From Toxorhynchites rutilus septentrionalis (lineage: Eukaryota; Arthropoda; Insecta; Diptera; Culicidae): 64,000 nt of DNA. Positions within the stretch are counted from its first letter, which is position 1, and every line of letters begins with the position of its first letter. This document shows positions 11,758-22,300 of this stretch, piece by piece. Where the stretch lies: NCBI RefSeq assembly GCF_029784135.1, contig NC_073744.1, positions 104,143,766 to 104,207,765 on the forward strand. The letters are read 5' to 3'. The translations under genes and the position numbers were made by a program. The notes below the pieces were generated by a model. It searched no databases, was not told the origin of the DNA, and saw only the letters and a program-made list of their open reading frames with translations.

Positions 11758-12909
11758 ACTGTCCACATATCACGTGGACAACTTTAGAAAACTTTATTGT
11801 GTTCTGTGTCTGGTGAGTTTAGAAAAAAATCTGTATAATGAGCTTATACGAAGCTGCGATAAATTCCAACAATTACTACTCGTATGGTTAAGAGGAGTTA
11901 AATGGCTAAAAGATTAATAAAGAATTGTGTTTTTAACAACTGAATAGCACCACGATGCAAGGTTGAAGAAACCACCAGAATTGATAAACAGAAAAGTGTT
12001 GTCTTCCATTATGACAATATGAGATTGGTTGGGATGTGTCCACCGTTTTCGCCATAAACCTCAGAAGTTCTAAGTGGATGGAACTAGAATATGACCAGAA
12101 ATATGACGAGTGGTTTTTAGATAGCAGATTGTTTATATTCGAATAGAATTGATTTTCAATGAAGGAATATGTCATTCCAATATTGGACAGAAAACCGCGG
12201 ATACTTTTAAAATGACCCAATATATGTAATTGAATAATTGTGTGTATATAAGAATGGCACTTTCGATTTTGTTCCTTCAAGTCGGCTAGACTTGTACAAA
12301 GTTGAACAGAATAATCATTGGTGAATGAAACTATCGTCCCCGATGATAGTGCAGGTTTATTTTTTTTATTAGATTCATTGTATCCACCATATACTACGGC
12401 ATCAGCAATTGAACACTGAATGACGTTTAAAAGTTTGAGCCGCAATGCGAGTGCTGATCAAGTCAGTACAAAACACAATACGTCAGTTTTATAAATAGAA
12501 CAGCATGATGGTGTCGATATCGATTTTATGCTTTGTTTCTAGATTTCGAGATCTGTTTTCTAATTAAGCCTTTGATTTCATTGCCTGATTTTTTCGAAAA
12601 CAGAAACAGCTTACGTCAGTAATTAATAAAGCATATCCAAGAATAGATTCAAAAGCAATTTTTGGTATAGATTTTTGCGGTAAAAACATCAAGACAATAT
12701 ATATGAAATTTGGATGAAATTAAAGAGCGATACAAATAACTTCCAGGACAATGTTGGAGAGCGAATAAAAGAATTTAGAATAAACCGCAATTATCAATCA
12801 AGCTAACATTTTTCATAAAAAAACATTGTTAGTAAATAGAAACAACCTCGAAACAGAATTTCAGCGAAGCTCAATTTCATTTTGAATTTCTAAAAAAAAT
12901 GGTGAAACG
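11758..12909. repeat. Non-coding unit opening with a third CTGTCCACAT..CACGTGGACA terminus
   Basis: At 11758-11783 the sequence GACTGTCCACATATCACGTG repeats the outer terminus seen at 5168. The unit running from here to 13011 could therefore be a separate 1.25 kb non-autonomous element. A 170-codon frame on - (11933-12445) has low complexity and no motif; I do not call it a gene. Confidence 0.35.
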
Positions 12910-13011
12910 TCCACGTGGACAATAGGGGAAGGGGTATAGGAAATGTCTACGTTCACTGTGGGGGAGGGGGGTGTCTAAAATAATGATTGTTCTGTCCATG
13001 TGGACAGCCCC
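12910..13011 (+). repeat. GC-rich palindromic MITE-like end, right side of the 7.8 kb insertion
   Basis: Begins GTCCACGTGGACAATAGGGG and ends TGTCCATGTGGACAGCCCC. The internal order is the same as the left copy at 5168 (box, G-tracts, box). It is immediately followed by resumed Pao coding sequence. Confidence 0.6.
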
Positions 13012-13522
13012 TAACGTGTTGTGTGCTCCCAATAAGGATCCGTTGTTGAAAGAAATTCCAAAGCATTTCGGGCATGCTGGAGAGAAAGTGCCAACTAGTG
13101 AAGAACAATAGACAGAGGATTATTTCTGCAGAACGTATCGATATGATGAAGATGATCGATTTGTGGTCCAAATACCATTCCACGAGTCCATCGATAAACT
13201 AGGAAATACCCGAACTTTAGCGATGAAGATATCAAATAAGAAACGCCCATCCAACGATACGAAGATAAGAGAGATAGACCTAACTATCACCAAGGAACAT
13301 CAAGGACCTAGGTTAATGCCACGAGATTCGCGAAGCGATAGATCGTATGGTATTTGATGTCAAGGAAAAATCAAATGGTGATCGTGAAGTGAAGATCGAT
13401 CCAAGACATACACGATATCAGTACGTGAATCCCTGCGTGATACATTTTGGACAAAATGGTCCCGTGATCATTTGAGGACGCTTCAACCAAGAGCTAAATG
13501 GAAGAAAAGTCAACCGAATATA
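13012..13522 (+). mobile_element. BEL/Pao copy 2, continuation (RT segment, then C-terminal region)
   Basis: Right after the insertion the frame gives LLKEIPKHFGHAGEKVPTSE, then YDEDDRFVVQIPFHESIDKL, the segment that follows the protease/RT boundary in Pao elements. From about 13420, another frame gives NESLRDTFWTKWSRDHLRTL and PRAKWKK, the conserved Pao C-terminal block. The central RT, RNase H and integrase are deleted. It ends at the TA preceding the pogo-like terminus at 13523. Confidence 0.75.
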
Positions 13523-13714
13523 CAGTCAACTTTCCCTTACTCGATGTTCTGTATCTCGATATTTTCCCTAACTCGATGGATTTCATGGCACCTTCGATTT
13601 TACAAGCATTCTTCTCTCCATAACACGATACCTCCCTAACTCGATGCCTCTCTTACTCGATGTGTTTTGATTCATTTTTCCAAGGATTTTCACCTCCCTA
13701 ACTCGATTGATTTT
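13523..13714 (+). mobile_element. pogo/Tigger-like element, left end
   Basis: After TA, the sequence starts CAGTCAACTTTCCCTTACTC, a pogo/Tigger-style terminus. It carries at least five subterminal CCCTAACTCGATG-like boxes (13534, 13569, 13635, 13652, 13696). It is cut by the insertion of the I-superfamily element, which duplicated TCGATTGATTTT (13703-13714). The continuation is at 19736. I could not find a matching right terminus. Confidence 0.55.
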
Positions 13715-14084
13715 TTTTTTATTAAATCGTTTATTTTTACAGGCTCAGTTACATAAGTTTAAAGGAGAAAAACTCCTATCTGTATAGTTACAAGTATACA
13801 TAAACATTTTTTATTAATTCTAATATTAATGAAGTAGAGAACCGATTACTCGCGGCTTGCTCGAGTTTAGAAGGGTGACATTTTGTTTCAGGAAAAGGAT
13901 GGGATATAAGGATATGTTGACAATGTTCACACTCACATTCGCACTCACATTCATCATACTCAATTCTTAAGCCTATCTTATATCTAACATGTATTTACAT
14001 TTCACCTTATTCTATTGTTAGTAAGAAGGGATTTGATTTCTCGCGAAGGAAAAGGAAAAGGAGAATATAAGGATATAACGACAA

Positions 14085-17000
14085 TCACACACGAAGATCG
14101 ATAGCTTTTAGGAAGACATATATTTGGGACATGTAATCAAGGTCTAACCGAGCCAACACATCTCTCACCGGCACATTGGGCTGCCTTCCTCTAGCCCGAA
14201 GAGAGTTTTCTAAATTCGATCTGGCAACAAGATACTCCTCGCACGACCAAACAACGTGTTCGATGTCGTGGTAACCTTGGCCACAAGCACAGATATTGCC
14301 ATCGGCAAGATTAAAACGAAAGAGTAGCGCGTCTAACGAACAGTGATTGGACATGAGTCGAGAGAAGGTGCGAATAAAGTCCCGACTTAAGTCCAGACTT
14401 TTGAACCATGGTTTGAGGCTAACCTTAGGGATAATCGAGTGAAGCCACCGACCCAATTCATCTTCGTTCCACTTACGTTGCCAGTTAGCGATGGTATTTT
14501 TACGGACTGAAGAATAAAATTCATTGAAAGCGATTTGACGCTGATAAATATCGCCTTCAATTGCACCTACCTTTGCCGATGAGTCAGCCCTCTCATTACC
14601 CGGAATTGAGCAATGTGAAGGAACCCAGACAAAGGTAATGACATAACAGCGTCTGGTTAAAGCACTCAAATTTTCTCGTATTCTCTCAAGGAAGTACGGC
14701 GAGTGCTTTTCCGGCCTCACTGAACGGATAGCTTCGACAGAGCTAAGACTATCCGTTACAATGTAATAGTGTTCAACAGGTCGTGAGGCGACGCTGTCCA
14801 GCGCCCAATGTATTGCTGCCAATTCAGCAATATACACAGAGCAAGGATTCTGAAGACTGTGGGAGGTGCTAAAAATTTCGTTGAACACTCCAAATCCTGT
14901 GGACTCATTCATAGAGGACCCATCAGTAAAGTACATATTATCACAATTGACACGCCCATACTTTGCATTGAAGATCGTAGGAACGATCCCCGATCGATGA
15001 TAATCTGGAATTCCATGGATTTTCTCCTTCATGAACAGATCAAAATGTATAGAGGAATTGATGTAGTCAGGAAAACAAACACGGTTGGGAATATACGAAG
15101 AAGGATCAACCTGCATGGAGATGAATTCATGATATGAGTTCATGAATCCTGAATGAAAATTTAGCTCGATAAGCTGCTCAAAATTTCCGATCACCGATGG
15201 GTTCCGAAGGATGAGGGACCGAAGAGATAATAAATTGAAGCGATCTTTTAGTGGGATTACGCCTGCCAAAACCTCGAGACTCATGGTATGCGTTGAGGGC
15301 ATACATCCCAACGCAATACGGAGACAAAGATACTGAATTCGCTCGAGTTTAATGAGATGTGTTTTGGCAGCTGATTGAAAACAGAAACTGCCATACTCCA
15401 TCACTGAGAGAATAGTTGTTCGATACAACATTATAAGATCTTCGGGATGGGCTCCCCACCAGGTGCCGGTAATTGTACGGAGAAAGTTTATTCTTTGTTG
15501 GCATTTTTTACTCAGATACCTAATATGGGCCCCCCAAGTACATTTGGAGTCGAACCAGACCCCAAGATACTTGAATGACATAGCATGAGTGATGGGTTTA
15601 CCCAAAAGTTGAAGCTTTGGTTTTGCTGGTCTATGCTTCCTAGAAAAAACCACCATCTCTGTTTTCTCCGTGGAGAATTCGATCCCTAGCCCAATGGCCC
15701 AGGTTGAAAAATTGTTCAAAGTATCTTGTAAGGGTCCTTGCAGGTCGGATTCGTTTGATCCTACGACAGACACCACTCCGTCATCTGCAAGTTGTCTTAG
15801 GCTGCAATTTTGTGTAAGACAATTGTCGATGTCGCTTACATAGAAGTTGTACAAAAGGGGGCTTAAACATGAGCCCTGGGGGAGGCCCATGTAAGAGACC
15901 CGACTTACTGCCGAATCTCCGTGAGAAAAGTTCAAATGTTTCTCACAAAGCAAGTTATATAACATATTATTCAATAGAGGCGGCAGACCCCGAGAGTGTA
16001 ATTTGTCTGACAAAACCTCTATTGAAACAGAATCAAAGGCCCCCTTTATGTCCAAGAATACTGAAGCCATTTGTTTTTTTTCGGCGTAAGCCATTTGAAT
16101 TTCTGAAGAAAGCAACCCAAGACAATCATTCGTCCCCTTGCCCCTGCGGAACCCATATTGTGTATCTGAGAGTAGGCCATTCGTTTCAACCCATCGATCA
16201 AGGCGAAACAAGATCATTTTCTCCAACAATTTCCGTATACACGACAGCATTGCTATTGGACGGTACGAATTGAAGTCGGACGCGGGTTTTCCGGGTTTTT
16301 GAATAGCTATAATTCGCACTTGTCTCCAATCATCTGGAACAATATTATGCTCCAGAAACCGATTGAATAAATTCAACAAGCGATGTTTCGCCACATCAGG
16401 GAGGTTTTTTAACAAGTTGAACTTAATTCTATCCGTTCCTGGAGCCGAATTGTTACAAGAAAGGAGAGCAAAAGAGAATTCTACCATCGAAAACTCGGAA
16501 TCAAGATCGCACCTATCTTGTGGTATATCTCGAACAATTTTTTGCACAGGAACGGAATCGGGACAAACCTTCCGTGCAAAATTAAAAATCCATCGATGTG
16601 AATATTCTTCGCTTTCATTAGATGAAGAGCGATTTCTCATGTTTCGAGCCACTTTCCATAATTTTTTCATTGACGTTTCTCGTGACAAACCTCCCACGAA
16701 ATTTCGCCAATAAGCACGTTTTTTCCCTTTGATCAAGTTTTTAAATTGATTTTCAAGGTCCAAATACGTTTGAAAATTCTCAATGGTTCCACGTTTCCGA
16801 AAAGCTTTAAATGCGTTCGATTTATCCTGATAAAGCTTGGAACATTGGCTATCCCACCATGGATTGGGAGGCCTTTGACGAAAAGTGGAGCCTGGGATGG
16901 GTTTCGTTTGAGCGCGAACCGCGCTGTCATATATCAAACGAGAAAGGAAGTTATACTCCTCCAATGGAGGCAAACCATCTCTGGAATTGATGGCTAGAGC

Positions 17001-17759
17001 AATTGCGTCCGCATATTTTTTCCAGTCAATGTGTCTTGTGAGGTCATATGCCATGTTTATAGATTCAGAAGAATTCGAACCAATGGTGATGGAAATTTTG
17101 ATTGGTAAGTGATCACTACCGTTGGGGTCCTGGATTACATTCCACTTGCAATCTAACGATAGTGAATTCGAGCAAAGCGAGAGGTCAAGAGCACTTGGGT
17201 TAGCAGGAGGTTTAGGAACACGTGTTGTTTCCCCAGTATTCAAAACGGTCATATTGAAGCTGTTACAAAGGTCATATATCATCGATGAACGATTGTCGTC
17301 GTACTGTTCCCCCCAGGCAGTTCCGTGAGAGTTGAAGTCTCCCAAGATCAATCGTGGCTCAGGAAGGAGTGAGCACATGTCAACAAGTTGCTTGCGGCTA
17401 ACCGCAGCTCTCGGAGGCCAATACAAGCTGACAATACAAAGGTCTTTGCCTCTGATGTTTGCATGACAAGCAACAGCTTCGATCCCCCCAATAGGTGGAA
17501 GGTCAATTCTAAAAAATGAGTGGCACTTATTGATCCCCAATAGCACCCCTCCGTATCTGTCAACACGGTCCAAGCGTATAATATTAAAATCGTGGAAAGA
17601 GATATCATCTCGCGAAGAAAGCCAAGTTTCGGACAGAGCAAAAACGTCACAATTGAAGTTATGAATTAAAAATTTGAATGTATCCAATTTAGGGATAAGA
17701 CTACGACAATTCCACTGTAAAACAGTGATATCTCCGACCTCTCTATTTGAATTAGACAT
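14085..17759 (-). CDS. ORF2 polyprotein: endonuclease, reverse transcriptase, RNase H
   Basis: About 1224 aa. N-terminal apurinic endonuclease: LQWNCRSLIPK, ALSETWLSSR (catalytic Glu), LILGDFNSHG, and SDHLPIKI near residue 220. RT follows at about 480-760: RPIAMLSCIRKLLEKM, FRRGKGTND, SVFLDIKGAFDSV (first Asp), GLPQGSCLSPLLYNFYV, and LRQLADDGVV (ADD pair, with Leu where Tyr is usual). RNase H at about 970-1100: YFTDGSSMN, YIAELAAIHWAL, VTDSLSSVEAIRS, SIPGNERADSS, giving the full D-E-D-D set. A C-terminal CACGQGYHDIEHVVWSC finger ends the protein. It nicks target DNA and copies the element RNA by target-primed reverse transcription. The ATG overlaps the ORF1 stop in ATGTCTAA (17759-17752), suggesting coupled translation. 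Confidence 0.93.
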   Translation of the reverse strand: MSNSNREVGDITVLQWNCRSLIPKLDTFKFLIHNFNCDVFALSETWLSSRDDISFHDFNIIRLDRVDRYGGVLLGINKCHSFFRIDLPPIGGIEAVACHANIRGKDLCIVSLYWPPRAAVSRKQLVDMCSLLPEPRLILGDFNSHGTAWGEQYDDNRSSMIYDLCNSFNMTVLNTGETTRVPKPPANPSALDLSLCSNSLSLDCKWNVIQDPNGSDHLPIKISITIGSNSSESINMAYDLTRHIDWKKYADAIALAINSRDGLPPLEEYNFLSRLIYDSAVRAQTKPIPGSTFRQRPPNPWWDSQCSKLYQDKSNAFKAFRKRGTIENFQTYLDLENQFKNLIKGKKRAYWRNFVGGLSRETSMKKLWKVARNMRNRSSSNESEEYSHRWIFNFARKVCPDSVPVQKIVRDIPQDRCDLDSEFSMVEFSFALLSCNNSAPGTDRIKFNLLKNLPDVAKHRLLNLFNRFLEHNIVPDDWRQVRIIAIQKPGKPASDFNSYRPIAMLSCIRKLLEKMILFRLDRWVETNGLLSDTQYGFRRGKGTNDCLGLLSSEIQMAYAEKKQMASVFLDIKGAFDSVSIEVLSDKLHSRGLPPLLNNMLYNLLCEKHLNFSHGDSAVSRVSYMGLPQGSCLSPLLYNFYVSDIDNCLTQNCSLRQLADDGVVSVVGSNESDLQGPLQDTLNNFSTWAIGLGIEFSTEKTEMVVFSRKHRPAKPKLQLLGKPITHAMSFKYLGVWFDSKCTWGAHIRYLSKKCQQRINFLRTITGTWWGAHPEDLIMLYRTTILSVMEYGSFCFQSAAKTHLIKLERIQYLCLRIALGCMPSTHTMSLEVLAGVIPLKDRFNLLSLRSLILRNPSVIGNFEQLIELNFHSGFMNSYHEFISMQVDPSSYIPNRVCFPDYINSSIHFDLFMKEKIHGIPDYHRSGIVPTIFNAKYGRVNCDNMYFTDGSSMNESTGFGVFNEIFSTSHSLQNPCSVYIAELAAIHWALDSVASRPVEHYYIVTDSLSSVEAIRSVRPEKHSPYFLERIRENLSALTRRCYVITFVWVPSHCSIPGNERADSSAKVGAIEGDIYQRQIAFNEFYSSVRKNTIANWQRKWNEDELGRWLHSIIPKVSLKPWFKSLDLSRDFIRTFSRLMSNHCSLDALLFRFNLADGNICACGQGYHDIEHVVWSCEEYLVARSNLENSLRARGRQPNVPVRDVLARLDLDYMSQIYVFLKAIDLRV

Positions 17760-19317
17760 CAAGAGAGATAATCATTGCAAGGAGGAGCCATGTTTGCATC
17801 AAATGTTGCAAAATTGTCTTTAATACTGGAAGCATTGAGATGACAATGGTTCTGATGGAGTCGGAAACATTAAAACACTTGAAGACTTGGTCCAAAAGGT
17901 CAGACAACTTTATAAATCTCGATTGGGGAGTTGAGCTGGACGGAAAAATAGGGACATTTGGGGTTTTTGATGTCCCCTCGAGTGCTGGGTCGTTCGAAGG
18001 TGAACTATTCCCACGGAAGCCAGGAGGAACCTGATTTTGCTTGTCCGCTGCACTCGATTTTTTAGGCATGCTAACAGGAGGTATAACCGGAGGGGCTTGT
18101 CCTTGAACTTTGGGAGTGGTCACATTTTTGCGCCGGGGATTCCCTTGGAAAATGAACGGTGTGCCCCCGTTAGCTGTGTCCGCTTCCATTTCGTCAACGG
18201 GCAACGTGGCGAAGACATTTTGTGTGATGATTGGTTGTTGTTGTTGGGCCAGTGGAGAAGCGCCCTTTAAAATATCCGCAAGAGTGCGTTTCGAGCGTTC
18301 CTTCAAAGAGCGCTTCTGTTTCTCCCAGCGACTCTTGTAAGTTTCACAAACTGAGAGCTCGTGTGGGGATCCCCCGCAATATGGACATTTATGCTCAGTC
18401 GCACTGCAGGATTTCCCCTCATGTTGCTCTCCGCAAGTGGCACAGCGCTCCTTGTTGGCACAATAATCTGAAGTGTGACCAACTGACTTGCATTTTTGGC
18501 AAGTCATGGGCTTTGGCACGAAGAGTCGCACAGGCAGTCTTAATTTGCCCACCATGACGTAGTCAGGGAGAGCGGAACCAGCAAAAGTTACTCGAAACGA
18601 GTCTGAAGGCGTGAATTTAATTTTTCCCTTTTCTTGGGATACTTTCCCTAGTTGGCGGCTGTCCAAAATTTTAACGCCCACCAACGGGAGTCTTTTAAAT
18701 TTACCTTCCTTTATCATTTCACACGTCAGACCCGTTTCAGTTATCACCCCCGAGATTTCTACGTCATGGGACGGCACGTAGACACGATACTCTAGGGAGA
18801 ATCTCTCGTCGATCACAACTGCATTTGCGTGTTTGCGATCACTCACGACAACACGCAGTTTGTTCGGTCTAACCTTAGAGATTTCGACCACGGAGGAATA
18901 ATATCTTGCCAGATCTTTCGAAACCTGAATGACATTGATGGATTTTCCGTTCGGTTTGGGCCGGAAAAAAACAACCCATGGGCCAGCTCCAGGTGAATCT
19001 TCTGGATAGACCTTGACACGAGGAGAGGAAGCAACTGAGGGGGAGGTCGAGGTCGATTGTTGAGCGGGAGCGGGATCAGTAGGGCTGGGAGGCAAGTTCG
19101 GGAGTTGAGCGGAAACGGGAGCGGGAGAATGAGGGGGTGAAGAGGAAAGGTTTGCAAATTTTCTTGAGGGAGGCTTGTTGAGGTGAGTTAACTCTTCCTG
19201 TGAAGAGACATCTTCTGAGGGGGGAACGCGTTTAAGCGACTTCCCAGCACCCGTAGCTGGGGAGGGGGAGACAGTGGATTCGATATCCATGTCAACGCTT
19301 TCTTCCCCTTCTGCCAT
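17752..19317 (-). CDS. ORF1 protein: nucleic-acid-binding gag-like protein with zinc knuckles
   Basis: 521 aa. Residues 1-110 are an acidic then Pro/Ser-rich, probably disordered N-terminus. The middle (about 110-260) is a basic domain beginning VVFFRPKPNGKSINV that looks like the RNA-binding/multimerisation region of I-type ORF1. Three CCHC-type knuckles follow (CQKCKSVGHTSDYC, CATCGEQHEGKSC, CPYCGGSPHELSVC), then a basic stretch. The first codon ATG at 19317 follows a 404-bp leader. By analogy with I-type elements, ORF1 coats the element RNA and acts as a nucleic-acid chaperone. No stops or frameshifts were seen. Confidence 0.9.
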   Translation of the reverse strand: MAEGEESVDMDIESTVSPSPATGAGKSLKRVPPSEDVSSQEELTHLNKPPSRKFANLSSSPPHSPAPVSAQLPNLPPSPTDPAPAQQSTSTSPSVASSPRVKVYPEDSPGAGPWVVFFRPKPNGKSINVIQVSKDLARYYSSVVEISKVRPNKLRVVVSDRKHANAVVIDERFSLEYRVYVPSHDVEISGVITETGLTCEMIKEGKFKRLPLVGVKILDSRQLGKVSQEKGKIKFTPSDSFRVTFAGSALPDYVMVGKLRLPVRLFVPKPMTCQKCKSVGHTSDYCANKERCATCGEQHEGKSCSATEHKCPYCGGSPHELSVCETYKSRWEKQKRSLKERSKRTLADILKGASPLAQQQQPIITQNVFATLPVDEMEADTANGGTPFIFQGNPRRKNVTTPKVQGQAPPVIPPVSMPKKSSAADKQNQVPPGFRGNSSPSNDPALEGTSKTPNVPIFPSSSTPQSRFIKLSDLLDQVFKCFNVSDSIRTIVISMLPVLKTILQHLMQTWLLLAMIISLDV

Positions 19318-19723
19318 TTAAAATGGCAGATGTACACTTTCTTATAATTTTTGCAATTTTTTTTTATAATTAACCTTAACCTAATAATCTTAACCTATTA
19401 ATTTCAGTATACTTATTATGCACACCAGTGCGGATTATTTATAACGGTGCTGCGTGTTGATCGTTCGGTACAGCTGAACCCGTGTATCGCACCACGCGGT
19501 GATGATGTCGAAGACGGTGCTACGGCGATAACACACCAGCACACAGCGCTCGCGTGCAGGGTTTCTTCCTCTCGCTTGTTGTGTCTGCTTCAATTAATTC
19601 ACAGGGAATCCCGTTAGTGTCCAACACTCACTTCACCAGCCACGAAAATAACGGTATCACTTCAACGATGGACGATAACGATATAAAACCGTCCGGCGGC
19701 TTCGAGCTTAGGAAGACGAATGA
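19318..19723 (-). promoter_or_regulatory. 5' UTR / presumed internal promoter of the intact I-like element
   Basis: A leader between the 5' target duplication (19724) and the ORF1 ATG, more GC-rich than its flanks toward its 5' end. Full-length non-LTR elements carry Pol II promoters downstream of their own start. Here that role is inferred from position, with no specific motif proved. Confidence 0.45.
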
Positions 19724-19735
19724 TCGATTGATTTT

Positions 19736-20530
19736 CGCGTACATGTTTTTGTGCGTTATTACCTCAGATTTCAATTACCCTTGAAAGTGAAGACGGAGTG
19801 TTCGTGTCATCAAACAATTTCTTTTCAAGTATGGAAAACCACGAGAAACCTTTCAAGCGAACAATCAAAACGCTAACCATTGAGCAAGGTTTGAGCATCA
19901 TCGAGCAGGACGAAAAATATGGACGGAAGGGGTCTGAAGCTGCAAATAATTTCAGTATTGCACAAAGTGCGGTATCAACACTACTCAAACTAAAGTAAAA
20001 ATGGAATCGGAATGGAAAATTGTATCTAGACCAAAAGCATATAAGGTTGGTCAGAATCGAGAAGCTGGAGCGGTCAATGAATTTTTGTCTTGTCAAGCTA
20101 GACGAAATAATTTACTCTCTTCTATTCTTCGGGATATGGCTTGAGAATTTGTCCAGAAACTGGGAAATCCTAACTTTAAAGCACAACCAACATGGACGGG
20201 AGTGATATTCCGCTGGCATAATTAATGTGTCGTGAGCGATGTCGACGGTACAATACCGTTCGATTGCTCAATGTCTTTTAATAATTAGTGCGAAAAGGAC
20301 CAAAACGTGATTTGCTGTAATCTGATGCCAGATACCGATATACTAGAAAGTGTTGAAAAACCTGAGAAAAACGCTGAAGATAGTAGTTCTATTGAGATGT
20401 TAATTCGAACGTTAAATCAAACCTGAAGAATATGTCCGGAATATTGAAATCAACTGAAAATGTTCCTGTGAAACTATTCGAACATTTCTTTGTGATTGAA
20501 CAGTTCCTGCGTGATCGTTACAATTCAGTT
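19736..20530 (+). pseudogene. pogo/Tigger-like transposase N-terminal remnant
   Basis: From 19829 the frame reads MENHEKPFKRTIKTLTIEQG, then LSIIEQDEKYGRKGSEAANN and SIAQSAVSTLLKLK, a CENP-B/pogo N-terminal helix-turn-helix. Near 20145-20215, QKLGNPNFKAQPTWTGVIFR resembles the second, CENPB-type HTH. A stop at 19997 and further stops make it dead. The DDE core is missing. It lies directly right of the I-like insertion. Its distance from the terminus at 13523 (about 285 bp once the insertion is removed) fits one element. Confidence 0.6.
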
Positions 20531-20587
20531 TGAGTAACATACTTAATCAATATTTTCTTTGTTAACCTAGTGCCTCGTGCAAGTCGG

Positions 20588-20675
20588 ACTCGATTATATA
20601 CAAACTCGATTATATACAAACTCGATTATATATGATTCGATTATGTAAAATTTAGGACTCGATTGTATACAGTTT
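20588..20675 (+). repeat. Direct repeats of ACTCGATTATATACAA
   Basis: Three near-identical 18-bp units, then two diverged ones ending gactcgattgtatacag. They resemble pogo-type subterminal boxes but do not match the left terminus at 13523, so they may belong to a second element. Confidence 0.6.
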
Positions 20676-20699
20676 GAAAAAAAAAGTTTTTTTTTTATA

Positions 20700-20879
20700 A
20701 TTCAAATATGAATAATTTTAAGAAAAAAAATTAACCTTTCAGGTGAAATTTAAGTGGCTTTTATAAGTACAGTGGGTTAAAAATCGCGATTTTTGAAGAT
20801 TTTGATTGAATCTTCATCAGGAATTGTTTATATCGATATTGCAGCGAAATTAAGAGAGATAGAAGTTGGGCGTCAAAGA
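20700..20879. other. No gene seen; AT-rich
   Basis: A/T runs only. Confidence 0.5.
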
Positions 20880-21075
20880 ACAAATTGTAGAGAAATTATT
20901 AAAAATCGACACTCTGGGACTAAGTTTTTTTTCGGAATACGAGACGAAACGTATGGTTTTAAGTGCCAATAAAAATAGTTATCTCGATTTTTCATTCGGA
21001 ATTCGTTGCGAAATGTTGATTTGTACGATAGTATACCCTATGCAAAATATTAGCTCATCATTTATTAGTGTTGCG
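20880..21075 (+). repeat. Dispersed repeat, inverted relative to 26430-26610
   Basis: The blocks aaaatcgacactctgggac, gagacgaaacgtatggtt, taccctatgcaaaatatta and attagtgt occur here. They reappear in the same order as the reverse complement at 26430-26610. The copies are diverged. They may be the ends of one element spanning 20.9-26.6 kb or two insertions of one family. Confidence 0.65.
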
Positions 21076-22022
21076 GACCAGGGATGCAAAATTTCAAAAG
21101 AACATATTGAAATCGAAAAGAAAATTTTGTGAGTGCAAAATATCTCCACCGACACTCTTCACTTCATTCTATTACGGTACCTAGAACGATTTGACCGTTG
21201 ACTCACCATCACGTTTGTTTTGATATAATTGTTCAATCGACAGAAATATCAGTTAGTTCTCGATGTCAGTGAATGCTCACGCCGCTAATATCACCTTTCA
21301 TTGCGTCCTGGTGAAATTTTCGTTGGTCATAAAACCATAAACCCAGTACTCGAGTGTGCCGTTGTCCATCGATGTGTGTGCAATAAGCGGCACAAAGATA
21401 GGACCGGGCTAGAAACAAACCAGGAGAACATACACACGAACACGCGTATAAACGTCTTACGCGGTGTCAGTGAGATGATATTTCTCTGAATGGATATTTG
21501 TCCTTTTCCGCTGTCAGCTGAACGAAGATGCGTATGAATATATTTCGGGTATTCATTCTCAGTGAGACAGAGAAACGAATGAGTATGAGAAATAATGCAA
21601 AAACCAAATGTTCCACGAGACGGAGTGTCGGTTGCATGTCATTAAGTTCGGTTCATTTATCATGAGCTGCAGGGGCATTGGTGATTGAATTTGATGTGGT
21701 CTCAATATTATGCGCTGTCAGTAAAATGAGTCTGAGATTTTGCTACCCTGTTGCGCTCGTTAAAATTTGAGTTTTTTTTAAATCGAAAAATCACTGGAAA
21801 ACGGGGTTTTCAATTTTTTTTTGTCAAAAATCGACTTTTCAGACTGAAAAAAAACAGGAAGTGGGTTATATCTATGGTATAACCGCAAGGGTGACGTAGG
21901 ACTATCGTTGATTTAGAGATCATTTGTTTGAAGTTGAATCTAAATCCATCCTGAATGAATGAATAAATAAATAATGTGGTGACTTCAAAAACGAGAGTGT
22001 TACTTTGAAGACTCAAGGTTTT
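21076..22022. other. No gene seen
   Basis: Short frames only, with diverged repeat sequence near 21780-21900. No motif supports a gene. Confidence 0.5.
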
Positions 22023-22225
22023 ATGCATCCAATATTGGATACAAAAAACCTTGTTCTGAAGAATAATCTTCAGAAGCTTTCCTGTTAACTGCACTTGATT
22101 GACAAATCACAAAACCAAATGTATGTTGTCGCAGTATTATATGGATAGAAAACATTAAAATAAACTCGCTTGAATGCAATTTTCAATTCCAAGGGGAACT
22201 GGCAGATTATTTTTCAGCAACGATC
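22023..22225 (+). repeat. Repeat unit R-histone flank, copy 1
   Basis: Starts ATGCATCCAATATTGGATAC and ends ggcagattatttttcagcaacgat. The same order occurs at 22874-23100 and 25511-25727. Copies 1 and 3 are both followed by a (TG)n tract and GGCGGCTGCT. The family encloses the histone-H3-derived units. Confidence 0.75.
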
Positions 22226-22273
22226 ATTTCTTTCCAGGTTTCCTCTCGATAACCAGCAAACGAAAAGAGTTGC

Positions 22274-22300
22274 GCGCGTGTATGTGTGTGTGTGTGGCGG
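22274..22300 (+). repeat. (TG)n microsatellite
   Basis: gcgcgcgtgtatgtgtgtgtgtgtgg. The equivalent tract is at 25743-25778 in the sister repeat. Confidence 0.8.

Larger units (their letters stand above)
13715..19723 (-). mobile_element. I-superfamily non-LTR retrotransposon, apparently full length with both ORFs open
   Basis: A 6.0 kb element on - is flanked by the 12-bp direct repeat TCGATTGATTTT at 13703-13714 and 19724-19735. It has a 404-bp 5' UTR, ORF1 (19317-17752), ORF2 (17759-14085), a 3' UTR of about 370 bp and a short A-rich tail. A 5'-truncated sister lies at 31878-33436 and more distant relatives at 6594 and 57205. The ORFs lack stops and frameshifts and all catalytic boxes seem present. 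It could encode active machinery. The clade (I, Loner or Outcast) is not resolved. Confidence 0.9.

Noticed and set aside
11933..12445. 170-codon frame on -
   Set aside because: AT-rich composition, no domain, inside a non-coding repeat unit.
14808..15137. 109-codon + frame repeated as a 92-codon - frame at 32024-32302
   Set aside because: Both are antisense shadows of the RNase H region of the I-like element.
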